NCBI GenBank assembly: GCA_034676125.1 | Contig: JAUCCO010000042.1 | Location: forward strand, 1 to 24,002 | Direction of reading: 5' to 3' | Length of the DNA stretch: 24,002 nt | From: UBA6183 sp034676125 | GTDB taxonomy: Bacteria > Bacteroidota > Bacteroidia > UKL13-3 | Shown here: positions 16,034 to 24,002 of the stretch, one piece after another | Layout: each line of letters starts with the position of its first letter | Numbering within the stretch: position 1 is the stretch's first letter | Program-made: the position numbers and the translations under genes | Notes under the pieces: generated by a model | The model's database searches: none | Told to the model about the DNA's origin: nothing | What the model saw: the letters and a program-made list of their open reading frames with translations, nothing else

Positions 16034-16828
16034 GTGAATTTTAGATATGTAATTGTACTGTTAGTTTTAACAAATACCCAACTACTTGCTCAAAAAGTAG
16101 AGTTAGGCGTACACGCTGGGTTGGCAAACTATACGGGCGATGTGGCACAAAGTATTGTATTAAGCGAAACAAATTTTAGTGGTGGTGCTTTTGCAAGGTA
16201 TAATGTAAATAATACTTGGGCTTTTACTGGAATTATTACGCAACTTAAAATTAGTGGTAGCGACCAACATTTTGATTATAACCGTGCCCGCAACATCACT
16301 TTTCAAACCAATATTACTGAGTTTTCTGGATTAGTAGAGTTTAATTACTTTAAATATGGACCAGGGGTTACTGATAAACATTTTACACCTTACGTATATT
16401 GGGGGCTAGGAGCCTCGTTTTTTAACCCAAAAGGTTTTTACAAAGGCCGCTGGTACGATTTAAAAGAATTAAGAACAGAGGGCGAAGCATATAGTGGCGT
16501 AACCGCTGTAATGCCCTTAGGAATTGGGCTAAAATGGATGCCCAATAAAAACATGAGTTTAGAATGTAGTTTTGGATTTAGAAAAACTTACACCGATTAT
16601 TTGGATGATGTTAGCAATAAATATGTTGACCCCACAAAACAATTAAATGAGCGAGGACAAGTAGCCGCAGCCCTTGCTGATCCTTCAATTTTATTGAATG
16701 AAGGGTACTATAGTAACAAAGAAGGATACCAAAGAGGCAACCCCGATTTTAATGATTTTTACTTTGTTGGCAACATAAGTGTAACATATCGCATATTTAC
16801 TCGTATTAAGTGTTCAAGATTTTATTAA
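16034..16828 (+). CDS. Outer-membrane beta-barrel-like protein, DUF6089 type (copy 3)
   Basis: This 264-residue exported protein starts at GTG 16034. An in-frame TAG lies 6 bp upstream and no ATG is available, and this start gives a signal peptide (MNFRYVIVLLVLTNTQLLAQ) directly before KVELGVHAG. It is the shortest paralogue. Shared marks: GLANYTGDVAQ, HFTPYVYWGLGASFFNPKGF, MPLGIGLKWMPNKNMSLECSFGFRKTYTDYLDDVSNKYVDP, and a terminal strand FYFVGNISVTYRIF followed by the tail IKCSRFY. No promoter is apparent in the 15-bp gap from copy 2, so it is probably co-transcribed and translationally coupled. uppS begins 30 bp downstream. Role unknown; outer-membrane location inferred from signal peptide, aromatic-rich alternating strands and neighbours. 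Confidence 0.8.
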   Translation: MNFRYVIVLLVLTNTQLLAQKVELGVHAGLANYTGDVAQSIVLSETNFSGGAFARYNVNNTWAFTGIITQLKISGSDQHFDYNRARNITFQTNITEFSGLVEFNYFKYGPGVTDKHFTPYVYWGLGASFFNPKGFYKGRWYDLKELRTEGEAYSGVTAVMPLGIGLKWMPNKNMSLECSFGFRKTYTDYLDDVSNKYVDPTKQLNERGQVAAALADPSILLNEGYYSNKEGYQRGNPDFNDFYFVGNISVTYRIFTRIKCSRFY

Positions 16829-16858
16829 ATTCGCTACCTTATATTTTTTAGACCAAAA

Positions 16859-17602
16859 ATGAGCCTCAAAAGTAAGATTGACGAACAAAAACTACCTCAA
16901 CACATTGCCGTTATCATGGATGGTAACGGTCGTTGGGCTAAAGAAAAAGGTAAGTTCCGTATTTTTGGGCATCAAAATGGTGTAAAATCTGTGCGCGAAA
17001 CTTCTGAGGCTGCTGCTGAATTAGGCATTAAATATTTAACCTTATACGCTTTTTCGACTGAGAACTGGAATAGGCCAAAGCTAGAAGTAATTGCTTTAAT
17101 GGAGCTTTTGGTATCAACCATACGTAAAGAAACAAATACCCTAATGAAAAATAACATTAGGTTACACGCAATTGGTAACATGGATGATTTACCTGCAAAA
17201 TGCTTTAACGAACTTAATGCAGCAATTGAAGAAACAAAAAATAATACAAGAATGACATTGGTATTAGCCCTTAGTTATAGTGCTAAATGGGACTTAACAA
17301 ATGCTGTTAAAACCATAGCTGAAAAAGTTAAAAGTGGTGTTTTATTACCAAATGATATAACAGACAAAACCATTGACGAACATTTATCTACCAACGGAAT
17401 ACCAAATCCAGAACTGATGATTAGAACCAGTGGCGAACACCGCATAAGTAATTTTTTACTTTGGGAACTAGCCTATAGCGAATTTTATTTTACCAATACC
17501 CTTTGGCCAGATTTTAATAGAGAAAGTTTGTACGAAGCCATTCTTGATTATCAACAAAGAGAAAGACGCTTTGGTAAAACAAGCGAACAATTAGCCATAT
17601 AA
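16859..17602 (+). CDS. uppS: Isoprenyl transferase (undecaprenyl diphosphate synthase)
   Basis: This 247-residue cis-prenyltransferase condenses isopentenyl diphosphate units to make undecaprenyl diphosphate, the lipid carrier for peptidoglycan and surface glycans. Signature blocks: HIAVIMDGNGRWAKEKG with catalytic Asp21; FGHQNGVKSVRE; YLTLYAFSTENWNRP; and the C-terminal PELMIRTSGEHRISNFLLWE followed by LAYSEFYFTNTLWPDF, which bind the IPP diphosphate. Length is normal. It acts at the inner membrane cytoplasmic face. It starts 30 bp after barrel copy 3, and its stop shares one base with the bamA start (TAATG). This places lipid-carrier synthesis and outer-membrane assembly in one operon, as commonly seen. 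Confidence 0.96.
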   Translation: MSLKSKIDEQKLPQHIAVIMDGNGRWAKEKGKFRIFGHQNGVKSVRETSEAAAELGIKYLTLYAFSTENWNRPKLEVIALMELLVSTIRKETNTLMKNNIRLHAIGNMDDLPAKCFNELNAAIEETKNNTRMTLVLALSYSAKWDLTNAVKTIAEKVKSGVLLPNDITDKTIDEHLSTNGIPNPELMIRTSGEHRISNFLLWELAYSEFYFTNTLWPDFNRESLYEAILDYQQRERRFGKTSEQLAI

Positions 17603-20163
17603 TGAAAATAACAAAACACATTTACATTTTTGTATGGTGCCTATTTTTTGCATTTTTTGTTAATGCACAAGATACTACAGAAACTCCTGCACCCAAGTCA
17701 TACATGGGTTATATAGATTATAGTTTCCCTAAAACTTACGAAATTTCTGGTGTATTAATTACAGGTACCGAATATTACGACAAAAGTGTATTACAAGTAT
17801 TATCAGGGTTGGGTATTGGCCAAAAAATTAAAATACCTGGCGATGATATTACAAGAGCCATAACTAATTTGTGGAAACAGAAATTATTTGATGATGTTAA
17901 AATAAGTGTATTAGATATTACTGATGATAAAATATCGTTAGAGGTTTACGTTCGCGAAAAACCAAGGTTATCAACCTTTGCAATTAAAGGATTACGTAAA
18001 AGTAAAGCAACTACATTACGCGATGAGCTAACACTTAAATCGGGACAAATTATTACCGACCAAATGCTTAACTCAACCCGCAACCAAATAAAAAAGTTTT
18101 TTACTGATAAAGGATTTTTAGATGCTGATGCAACTTTTGATGTAATACCTGACGACCCTAAAAAAAACACATCAAAACTTAGGATAACAGTTAAGCAAGG
18201 TGATAAAATAAAAATACACCGTATAAATTTTGAGGGTAACACCACTGTTCCATCAAACAAACTTCGTAGAGTTCTTAAAAAAACCAAAGAAAGCAGACGT
18301 TTCTTAGCAAAATCAAGATACATAGAAAGTGAATATGAAGCCGATAAATCAAAAATAATTGATAAATACCTTACGTTAGGTTACCGTGATATAGAAATTG
18401 TGGATGACAGCGTATACCGTTATGACGAAAAATCATTAAACATAGATATTAAAATTAATGAGGGTTCGAAATACTATTATCGTGATATAAAATTTATTGG
18501 CAACACTAAATACACCAGTGCACAGCTTCATGATATTTTAAAGATAAATAAGGGTGATGTTTATAACCAATCGTTACTTGATTCTCGTCTAAACATGAGT
18601 CAAACGGAGTTAGATATTAGTACCCTTTACATGGATGATGGATACTTATTTTTTAGAATTGAACCTATTGAAGTATTGGTAGAAAACGATTCAATTGATT
18701 TAGAATTACGCATGAGTGAAGGCCCTCAAGCGCGTATTAACAAAGTTACTGTAGTAGGAAATACAAAAACCAGCGACCACGTAATATTACGTGAGTTAAG
18801 AACCAGGCCGGGACAGTTATTTAGCAGAAGTGATATTACACGTAGTTTACGCGAATTAGCCACTGTAGGTTATTTTAACCCTGAGGCATTAAACGTAAAC
18901 CCTGTGCCACATCCAGAAAACGGAACAGTAGATATTGAATATAAAGTTGAAGAAAGACCAAACGATCAGATAGAATTATCAGCAGGTTGGGGTATGTATA
19001 GTATAGTTGGTACACTTGGTTTAACATTAAATAACTTCTCCACTAAAAAAATGTTTGATCCAAAAGCATGGTCGCCTGTACCTAGTGGAGATGGACAACG
19101 TTTAAGTTTACGTGCCCAAAGTAATGGTACTTTTTATCAATCATATAGTGCTTCATTTACCGAGCCTTGGTTAGGTGGCAAAAAACCTATTGCATTAACG
19201 GTTTCTATATTTCACTCGGTACAAAGCAATGGATACAGTAAAGGCGAAGCACTTCGTTCGGCACTATTTACAACTGGTGCAAGTGTTGGTATTGCTAAGC
19301 GTTTAAAGTGGCCAGATGATTACTTTATTGCACAATATTCATTAAACTATCAGCGCTATAATAATATGTATGATATTTATGGAAAAAGTTACATAGCTAG
19401 TGTGCCAGAAGGTGTTTCAAATAGTTTTAGTTTTAAATATGTTATAGCTCGTAACTCAACAAACCAAACGATATACCCAAGTAGCGGTTCCAATATATCT
19501 TTATCGGTGCAGGCAACTCCACCCTACTCATTATTTAATGGTGTAGATTATAAAACCATTGATGCCGATAAACGCTATAGGTTACTAGAGTTTCATAAGT
19601 GGAAATTTGACGCAACTTTCTTTACAACTGTAGTTGGTAAGTTGGTAATTATGACCCGTGCAAACTTTGGTTTTATTGGTGCATATAATCCTTTGGTTGG
19701 TATGACACCTTTTGAACGTTTTTGGGTTGGTGGTGCAGGCTTAATGGGCTTTAATTTAGATGGAAGAGAGCTTATAGCTTTACGTGGTTATCAGGACAAC
19801 TCGTTAACACCAATTAAAACGGAAAGATTTTCAACTGGCTCAGGAACAATAGAACAAAAGGTTCGCGAGGGTGGAACAATTTATAACAGGTATACATTTG
19901 AGTTACGTTACCCAATATCATTAAACCCACAAGCTACTGTGTTTCCGTTATTATTTGCTGAGGCAGGTGGAGCTTGGTTACAGTTTAAAGATTTTAATCC
20001 TTTTCAGGTGTATAGATCAGTTGGTGCGGGCGTTCGCATATTTTTACCAATGTTTGGTATGATAGGATTAGATTACGGATATGGCTTTGATGTGGTGAAT
20101 GGCTCAGTAGATGGACAATATAACCGTGGTAATTTTCACTTCCTAATAGGACAACAATTCTAA
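17602..20163 (+). CDS. bamA: Outer membrane protein assembly factor BamA
   Basis: This 853-residue Omp85 protein is the essential core of the barrel-assembly machine in the outer membrane. It has a signal peptide (MKITKHIYIFVWCLFFAFFVNAQ). Five POTRA domains follow at roughly 45-115, 118-200, 201-290, 291-370 and 371-448, each with the beta-alpha-alpha-beta-beta pattern (for example IHRINFEGNTTVPSNKLRRVL and INKVTVVGNTKTSDHVILREL). The 16-strand barrel occupies about 450-853. The extracellular-loop-6 region and last strands are recognisable: FERFWVGGAGLMGFNLDGRE, VGAGVRIFLPMFGMIGLDYG, and a C-terminal Phe (FLIGQQF). Length fits the family. The start overlaps the uppS stop by one base, and ompH follows after 20 bp. 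Confidence 0.96.
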   Translation: MKITKHIYIFVWCLFFAFFVNAQDTTETPAPKSYMGYIDYSFPKTYEISGVLITGTEYYDKSVLQVLSGLGIGQKIKIPGDDITRAITNLWKQKLFDDVKISVLDITDDKISLEVYVREKPRLSTFAIKGLRKSKATTLRDELTLKSGQIITDQMLNSTRNQIKKFFTDKGFLDADATFDVIPDDPKKNTSKLRITVKQGDKIKIHRINFEGNTTVPSNKLRRVLKKTKESRRFLAKSRYIESEYEADKSKIIDKYLTLGYRDIEIVDDSVYRYDEKSLNIDIKINEGSKYYYRDIKFIGNTKYTSAQLHDILKINKGDVYNQSLLDSRLNMSQTELDISTLYMDDGYLFFRIEPIEVLVENDSIDLELRMSEGPQARINKVTVVGNTKTSDHVILRELRTRPGQLFSRSDITRSLRELATVGYFNPEALNVNPVPHPENGTVDIEYKVEERPNDQIELSAGWGMYSIVGTLGLTLNNFSTKKMFDPKAWSPVPSGDGQRLSLRAQSNGTFYQSYSASFTEPWLGGKKPIALTVSIFHSVQSNGYSKGEALRSALFTTGASVGIAKRLKWPDDYFIAQYSLNYQRYNNMYDIYGKSYIASVPEGVSNSFSFKYVIARNSTNQTIYPSSGSNISLSVQATPPYSLFNGVDYKTIDADKRYRLLEFHKWKFDATFFTTVVGKLVIMTRANFGFIGAYNPLVGMTPFERFWVGGAGLMGFNLDGRELIALRGYQDNSLTPIKTERFSTGSGTIEQKVREGGTIYNRYTFELRYPISLNPQATVFPLLFAEAGGAWLQFKDFNPFQVYRSVGAGVRIFLPMFGMIGLDYGYGFDVVNGSVDGQYNRGNFHFLIGQQF

Positions 20164-20183
20164 ATAGTTTAATAAATAAAAAC

Positions 20184-20729
20184 ATGATGAAAAAAATATT
20201 TTTATTGGTTTTACTTGCTGGCACTGCTTTTGCAAGTACCCAAGCGCAACGATTTGGCTATGTAGATACTGAATATATTTTGGATATGTTACCTGAATAT
20301 CGCTCGGCACAAAAGCAATTAGAGCTTATTTCATCTGATTGGGAAAAAGAGATAGAAAAAAAACAAATTGCAATTGATAAAATGCACCGAGATTTTAACG
20401 CGGAGCAAGTATTATTAACTGAAGAGTTGCGCAAAAAACGTGATCAAGACATTAAAGATAAAGAAAAAGATTTACGCGACTACCGCACCCAAAAATTTGG
20501 ATACGAAGGTGAATTATTTAAGAAAAGACAAGAGTTAATTAAACCAATACAAGATAAAATATTTGAAGCCGTACAAAAAGTTGCAAAACAATCTGCATTA
20601 GACTTTATATTTGCCAAGGGTGGAGACATGATAATGCTTTACTCCAATGCAAAATATGATAAGAGCGATGAAGTTTTAACAGAACTTGGCGTAGCAATTA
20701 CCAAAAACAAAGACAACCAGCAAAAATAA
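20184..20729 (+). CDS. OmpH/Skp family periplasmic chaperone (copy 1)
   Basis: This 181-residue periplasmic chaperone carries unfolded outer-membrane proteins to BamA. The signal peptide reads MMKKIFLLVLLAGTAFASTQAQ; the start could be either of the two adjacent Met codons. The OmpH N-terminal motif RFGYVDTEYILDMLPEYRSA follows directly. A long charged helical hairpin at about 45-130 (Lys/Glu-rich, heptad-like) forms the Skp tentacle, and the body closes with IKPIQDKIFEAVQKVAKQSALDFIFAKGG. It lies 20 bp after bamA and 17 bp before a second ompH. Paired ompH genes after bamA are usual in Bacteroidota. Confidence 0.93.
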   Translation: MMKKIFLLVLLAGTAFASTQAQRFGYVDTEYILDMLPEYRSAQKQLELISSDWEKEIEKKQIAIDKMHRDFNAEQVLLTEELRKKRDQDIKDKEKDLRDYRTQKFGYEGELFKKRQELIKPIQDKIFEAVQKVAKQSALDFIFAKGGDMIMLYSNAKYDKSDEVLTELGVAITKNKDNQQK

Positions 20730-20746
20730 GACAATAAAAAAATACC

Positions 20747-21262
20747 ATGAAAAAAACAATTATTACACTGGCTATTGCAATAGCTACATTTTTTGGAGCT
20801 ACACAAGCCCATGCACAAAACAAATTTGCTTACATCGATTTTCAAGAATTAATGCGCATGATGCCTGAGTACAAAAAGGCAACTACCGATATGGAAGCAT
20901 TTAGCAAAGATTTGCAAGATGAGTTGAAAAAAATGAGCACAGAATTTGAAACTAAATTAGCTGCTTATCAAAAAAACCAAGCTACAATGAGTGTTGCAAT
21001 TAAAGATTTACGTGAAAAAGAATTACGTGATATGCAAACTCGTATTCAAGAGTTTCAAGAAAGTGCACAAGAAAACGCAAGAGGCAAAGAGCAAGAATTA
21101 TTAAAACCTATTATCGAAAAAGCTAAAACAACTATTAGTGCAGTAGCTAAAGAAGGCAACTACACCTATGTTTTTGATAGCAGCCCAGGTACTCCTTTAT
21201 TATACAAACCAGATGGTGATAATATTATGAGTGCTGTTAAAAAGAAATTAGGCATCATTTAA
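20747..21262 (+). CDS. OmpH/Skp family periplasmic chaperone (copy 2)
   Basis: This 171-residue paralogue of the preceding chaperone has a signal peptide ending ATQAHAQ, then NKFAYIDFQELMRMMPEYKKA. This is the same body motif as copy 1, including the M-P-E-Y element. The helical tentacle at about 45-120 is rich in Lys, Glu and Gln, and the C-terminal body contains LLKPIIEKAKTTISAVAKEGNYTYVFDSS. It shares only the family pattern with copy 1, so the duplication is old. It is the last gene of the uppS-bamA operon, with an intrinsic terminator 20 bp after its stop. Confidence 0.93.
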   Translation: MKKTIITLAIAIATFFGATQAHAQNKFAYIDFQELMRMMPEYKKATTDMEAFSKDLQDELKKMSTEFETKLAAYQKNQATMSVAIKDLREKELRDMQTRIQEFQESAQENARGKEQELLKPIIEKAKTTISAVAKEGNYTYVFDSSPGTPLLYKPDGDNIMSAVKKKLGII

Positions 21263-21282
21263 TTTTCAAAACATTATTAATT

Positions 21283-21323
21283 AAAAATCCTGTGGTAATT
21301 TATTTGCTACAGGATTTTTTTTT
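21283..21323 (+). terminator. Intrinsic terminator of the bamA-ompH operon
   Basis: The left arm 21283-21297 pairs with the right arm 21305-21319 around a 7-nt loop. The core is TCCTGT/ACAGGA, with two G-U wobbles near the loop, and it runs into a T-tract that continues to 21323. This is a textbook rho-independent terminator just after ompH copy 2. Confidence 0.88.
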
Positions 21324-21422
21324 GAACTTTTCTATTTATAACGTACCCTAGGCTACTTATCATATTCCTAAACAGGCTCATCAAAAAACTTGTACTATTG
21401 CTAACATAATATATCATCAAGT

Positions 21423-21671
21423 ATGAAAGCAATATTTTCAACCCTATCAAGTATTTTTTCTATTACAGCACTTATAATGCACATTTGGACCGCATATATT
21501 GCATTTACAATAGGTGGATTATTAGCAGGAATAATCTCTTTATTTTTACCAGTAATTGCCGAGATATATTGGGTTTATAAATTGATGGGCCACAACAGCA
21601 CATATGTAACACTTGCTATTGTGCATTTAATACTGGCAATTCCATTTTGGTTATTTGGACGGAATAAATAA
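21423..21671 (+). CDS. Small integral membrane protein of unknown function
   Basis: This is an 82-residue hydrophobic protein with three likely membrane segments (about 5-29, 31-53 and 58-77) joined by short polar turns (MGHNSTY). Aromatic residues flank the segments and the tail GRNK is basic. I do not recognise the family. It stands alone between the operon terminator and the convergent TPR gene, starts at ATG 21423, and has no clear promoter match upstream. Coding status rests on start, stop, length and consistent membrane pattern; a chance frame in AT-rich DNA is possible but less likely. Confidence 0.6.
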   Translation: MKAIFSTLSSIFSITALIMHIWTAYIAFTIGGLLAGIISLFLPVIAEIYWVYKLMGHNSTYVTLAIVHLILAIPFWLFGRNK

Positions 21672-21698
21672 CATCATTGAGTTAAATTATTTGTGTAC

Positions 21699-23501
21699 CT
21701 AATTTATATCTCCTCTTAAAGACCTGAATCTTTTTCTCACTTCATTTAAAAAGAAACTAGCAGGATATTTCTCAATAAAAAGTTCGTATTTTTTACGTGC
21801 TTCTTCTTTGTTGTTAAGCTTACTCTCATAAATATCTGCCATATAAAAAAGTGCATTGTCGCCTAAAATATCACTGCCATGCTCTTTAAATACAATATCA
21901 AAATAAGTTATTGCCTGATTATAGTCCTTTTGTTTTAAAGCAATTTCAGCACGTTTGTACATTACATCATCTGTTAAATCATGTTTGGGGTATATTTTTT
22001 CAATACTATCTAAAACCCTGGTAGCATCACTTAACCTATTCTGAAAAAAGTATAAATCGGCCCTTGCAAACCAACGCATCGGCTCATCATTACTATCAAT
22101 GGTATTATCCTGTATTTGTAAACTTAGCTCAATTGCATTATTGGCAATTAATTGCGTTGTGGCTGTTTTTAACACATCAAGTTGCGCTCGTGCCCAATCA
22201 AACTCACCCAAATAATAACTCAGCTTTGCATTTCTAAATTTTGCTTCTTGCCCTAATGGATCTTCCAAAAACTCTTTATCAACTTGGCCATATAATAACA
22301 TGGCTTCCCACTCTTCGCCTTTTAAAACATAAATATCCCCAAGCTCTAACTTACATTCAGCCCTAAATCTATTATCAAGCCTAGGCATGTTAATTAACTC
22401 GTTGTAATTACTTATTGCGTCTTGGTATTTAAATAAATAATAGGCTTGTAAATTGGCCAACTCGCGTATGCTTGGTGCAGTAAAAGGATATCGCCCAAAC
22501 TCTTTTAAAAAGTTAATGTATTCGGTTTCAAGTAATATTAAATCTTGGTTGGTATAATTGCCACTATAAAATATTTTTAGATTGCGGGCGCGTAACACAC
22601 CAAGTTTTGCTTTAATATAATTTGAGTTTTCGCTACCCATTAATAATATTTCGTTGTAAGCTTTATCGGCTGCATCATATTTCTGATTGGCCAAAGCCAA
22701 ATCTGCCAACTGTAAAATACGCTGCCCCTGCATGCGGTTACGTTTGTCAATAGCACGAGTTTGTATAAGTGCATTATCAAAATCTTTGCGTTGCACATAA
22801 AGCCAAACCAACATCTCACTGTACAATTCATTATTTGGAAAGTCTTTTGCCTTTTTAAAAAGTGTTTGTTTTAACAACTCAAAATCAGCATCATTATCTA
22901 AATATAATTGTAAGTAACCTTGCACATCACTAATAATTTGGGGATTTTGGTTTATTTCAGATAAATACTCTTGCAGCATTAATCCAGTTTCTTTTTTATC
23001 AGCATAAAGTTGGGCCAATTCTAAACAAAATAAATTGGGGTTATTGCCATTTAATTTACGCGATTTTAAGTAGGTGGCTAAGGCATAATCTATCTTATTA
23101 CGTTTTTTAAATGCATTGGCAGTTTGCACGGTATTATCGTAACTGGCATTAAGTTTATTTAAAATGTTTTCATAGGTTTTTTTAGCCTTATCAGCATGGT
23201 TTGCTTTCTCTTGAACATAACCTAAATCAACAGCAAAATAAGGGCTTTGCGGCTCTTTGCGCTGCTGTTTTTTAACCAACTTTTCAGCCTCGTCAAAGTT
23301 ATTCAACTTAAAGTAGCAGGTCAATAAATTCTCGTACAAATAAGTAGATTTGTTGCCTTTGTTAAACAGTCTTTCATAAACTTCGGCAGCTTTATCAAAC
23401 TCATTATTACCCATATATTGCGCAGCCAATTGTTCATCCTGTTGTTGCGCAATTGCACCTACAGATAAACACAAAAATAAAATGATAAAATACTTATACA
23501 T
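21699..23501 (-). CDS. Exported tetratricopeptide-repeat protein
   Basis: This 600-residue protein has a signal peptide (MYKYFIILFLCLSVGAIAQ) and is otherwise made of TPR-like helical pairs throughout. Recognisable units include AAEVYERLFNKGNKSTYLYENLL and YDAADKAYNEILLMG, and a C-terminal group (ADLYFFQNRLSDATRVLDSI, RAEIALKQKDYNQAITYFDI, ALFYMADIYESKLNNKEEAR) ends with the typical YPASFFLNEVRKRFRSLRG. No catalytic domain is visible. Such proteins serve as periplasmic or outer-membrane scaffolds. The mature N-terminus has no lipobox Cys, so it is probably soluble periplasmic. It is convergent with the small membrane protein and divergent from the flippase at the right edge. The partner is unknown. 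Confidence 0.88.
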   Translation of the reverse strand: MYKYFIILFLCLSVGAIAQQQDEQLAAQYMGNNEFDKAAEVYERLFNKGNKSTYLYENLLTCYFKLNNFDEAEKLVKKQQRKEPQSPYFAVDLGYVQEKANHADKAKKTYENILNKLNASYDNTVQTANAFKKRNKIDYALATYLKSRKLNGNNPNLFCLELAQLYADKKETGLMLQEYLSEINQNPQIISDVQGYLQLYLDNDADFELLKQTLFKKAKDFPNNELYSEMLVWLYVQRKDFDNALIQTRAIDKRNRMQGQRILQLADLALANQKYDAADKAYNEILLMGSENSNYIKAKLGVLRARNLKIFYSGNYTNQDLILLETEYINFLKEFGRYPFTAPSIRELANLQAYYLFKYQDAISNYNELINMPRLDNRFRAECKLELGDIYVLKGEEWEAMLLYGQVDKEFLEDPLGQEAKFRNAKLSYYLGEFDWARAQLDVLKTATTQLIANNAIELSLQIQDNTIDSNDEPMRWFARADLYFFQNRLSDATRVLDSIEKIYPKHDLTDDVMYKRAEIALKQKDYNQAITYFDIVFKEHGSDILGDNALFYMADIYESKLNNKEEARKKYELFIEKYPASFFLNEVRKRFRSLRGDIN

Positions 23502-23571
23502 GTTGCACGAAAATATACAAACCCTTGATGTTTGTTAATAATCAACGAAAATAGTGCTAAATATTTTACAT

Positions 23572-23579
23572 TACTTTTG
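23572..23579 (+). promoter_or_regulatory. -7-like box upstream of the right-edge flippase
   Basis: TACTTTTG is an exact TAnnTTTG match 23 nt before the TTG start at 23603. No TTG lies 19-21 nt upstream, so this is only half-supported. Confidence 0.35.
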
Positions 23580-23602
23580 AAACCACTAATTAAATCAATC
23601 AG

Positions 23603-24002
23603 TTGAACCCGATTAAAAAACTTGCATCACAAACGGCTATTTATGGTTTAAGCCAAATAGTTGGTCGATTTGTTAATTATTTGCTTGTGCCTTTGCATAC
23701 AGCTTTGTTTGATACGGCAGAGTTTGGTGTAAATGCTTTGATGTATTCGTATGTGGCGTTTTTTAATGTGCTGCTTACTTATGGTATGGAAACTGCATTT
23801 TTTAGGTTTTCGCAAAAACAAGATAATCCGGCTAAGGTTTATAGCACAGCATTAACATCTATTATTAGTACTTCCTTATTTTTCGGAATGTTGTTTGGTG
23901 TATTTTCAAAAGAAGTAGCATCCGTTATAAATATCCCAGATCATCCAGAATATGTAATTTACTTTGCTGCCATTATTGCTTTAGATGCAATAAGTTCTAT
24001 TC
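23603..24002 (+). CDS. Lipopolysaccharide/polysaccharide flippase (partial, 5' end)
   Basis: An open frame of 133 codons runs off the right edge. Initiation is at TTG 23603: an in-frame TAA lies at 23591 with no ATG between, and the first downstream ATG would remove the conserved N-terminus. The protein begins MNPIKKLASQTAIYGLSQIV, followed by VPLHTALFDTAEFGVNALMYS and VLLTYGMETAFFRFSQK. These are characteristic of the Bacteroidota 'oligosaccharide flippase' branch of the MOP/Wzx superfamily. Three to four membrane segments are visible. It would move lipid-linked glycan across the inner membrane. It is distinct from the cluster flippase at 7137, and its N-terminal pattern belongs to a different subfamily. 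Confidence 0.88.
   Translation, partial: MNPIKKLASQTAIYGLSQIVGRFVNYLLVPLHTALFDTAEFGVNALMYSYVAFFNVLLTYGMETAFFRFSQKQDNPAKVYSTALTSIISTSLFFGMLFGVFSKEVASVINIPDHPEYVIYFAAIIALDAISSI

Noticed and set aside
17946..18323. Minus-strand open frame of 125 codons inside bamA
   Set aside because: It is fully antisense to the POTRA region, with no start context and no family pattern; a shadow frame.
1..24002. CRISPR arrays, tRNA/rRNA genes, insertion sequences, phage or toxin-antitoxin and defence genes
   Set aside because: I looked for regularly spaced repeats, terminal inverted repeats, transposase motifs and tRNA-like hairpins and saw none.

Overview
The window looks like a chromosomal segment of a member of the Bacteroidota (Bacteroidetes). 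It is AT-rich, has no Shine-Dalgarno-like leaders, and carries good matches to the Bacteroidota promoter pattern TTG-N19-21-TAnnTTTG. It also encodes a secreted protein with a type IX secretion (T9SS) C-terminal sorting domain and the gene order nadK - OmpA-like/DUF6089-type barrels - uppS - bamA - ompH - ompH that is characteristic of this phylum. Genus or family cannot be fixed from the sequence; an environmental Chitinophagales/Sphingobacteriales-like lineage is a guess.

Layout. (1) 1-3623, minus strand: two tandem LamG-domain secreted proteins, 8 bp apart and driven by one predicted promoter at 3657-3687. The promoter-distal gene runs off the left edge. (2) 3660-4036: AT-rich divergent spacer. 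(3) 4037-11144: a glycan-assembly cluster with a SAM methyltransferase, two GT-B glycosyltransferases, one GT-A type glycosyltransferase on the opposite strand, a Wzx-like flippase, an FkbM methyltransferase and a zinc-ribbon methyltransferase. Most genes overlap or nearly touch. (4) 11141-11722: a pabA/trpG glutamine amidotransferase, overlapping the last glycosyltransferase by 4 bp. (5) 11764-14067: alpha/beta hydrolase, CBS-domain protein and NAD kinase, packed as an operon. (6) 14153-21262: three tandem paralogous outer-membrane-barrel-like proteins, then uppS, bamA and two ompH/skp genes, closed by a strong intrinsic terminator at 21283-21323. (7) A small membrane protein, a TPR lipoprotein-like/periplasmic protein on the minus strand, and the 5' end of a second polysaccharide flippase with a TTG start, cut by the right edge.

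How it works together. Most of the window serves the cell envelope. uppS supplies undecaprenyl diphosphate, the lipid carrier on which the glycosyltransferases would build glycans that the flippases export. BamA and the two OmpH/Skp chaperones insert outer-membrane barrels, possibly including the three adjacent barrel-like paralogues, and the LamG proteins are probable surface or secreted T9SS cargo. NAD kinase, PabA, the CBS protein and the hydrolase are metabolic or regulatory neighbours.

I see no tRNA, rRNA, CRISPR array, insertion sequence, phage gene or recognisable defence system. The most unusual points are the triplicated barrel family beside bamA with a shared Cys-containing C-terminus, the coupling of pabA to a glycan operon, a likely leaderless mRNA, and the tandem LamG pair. 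I do not see a convincing entirely new system.
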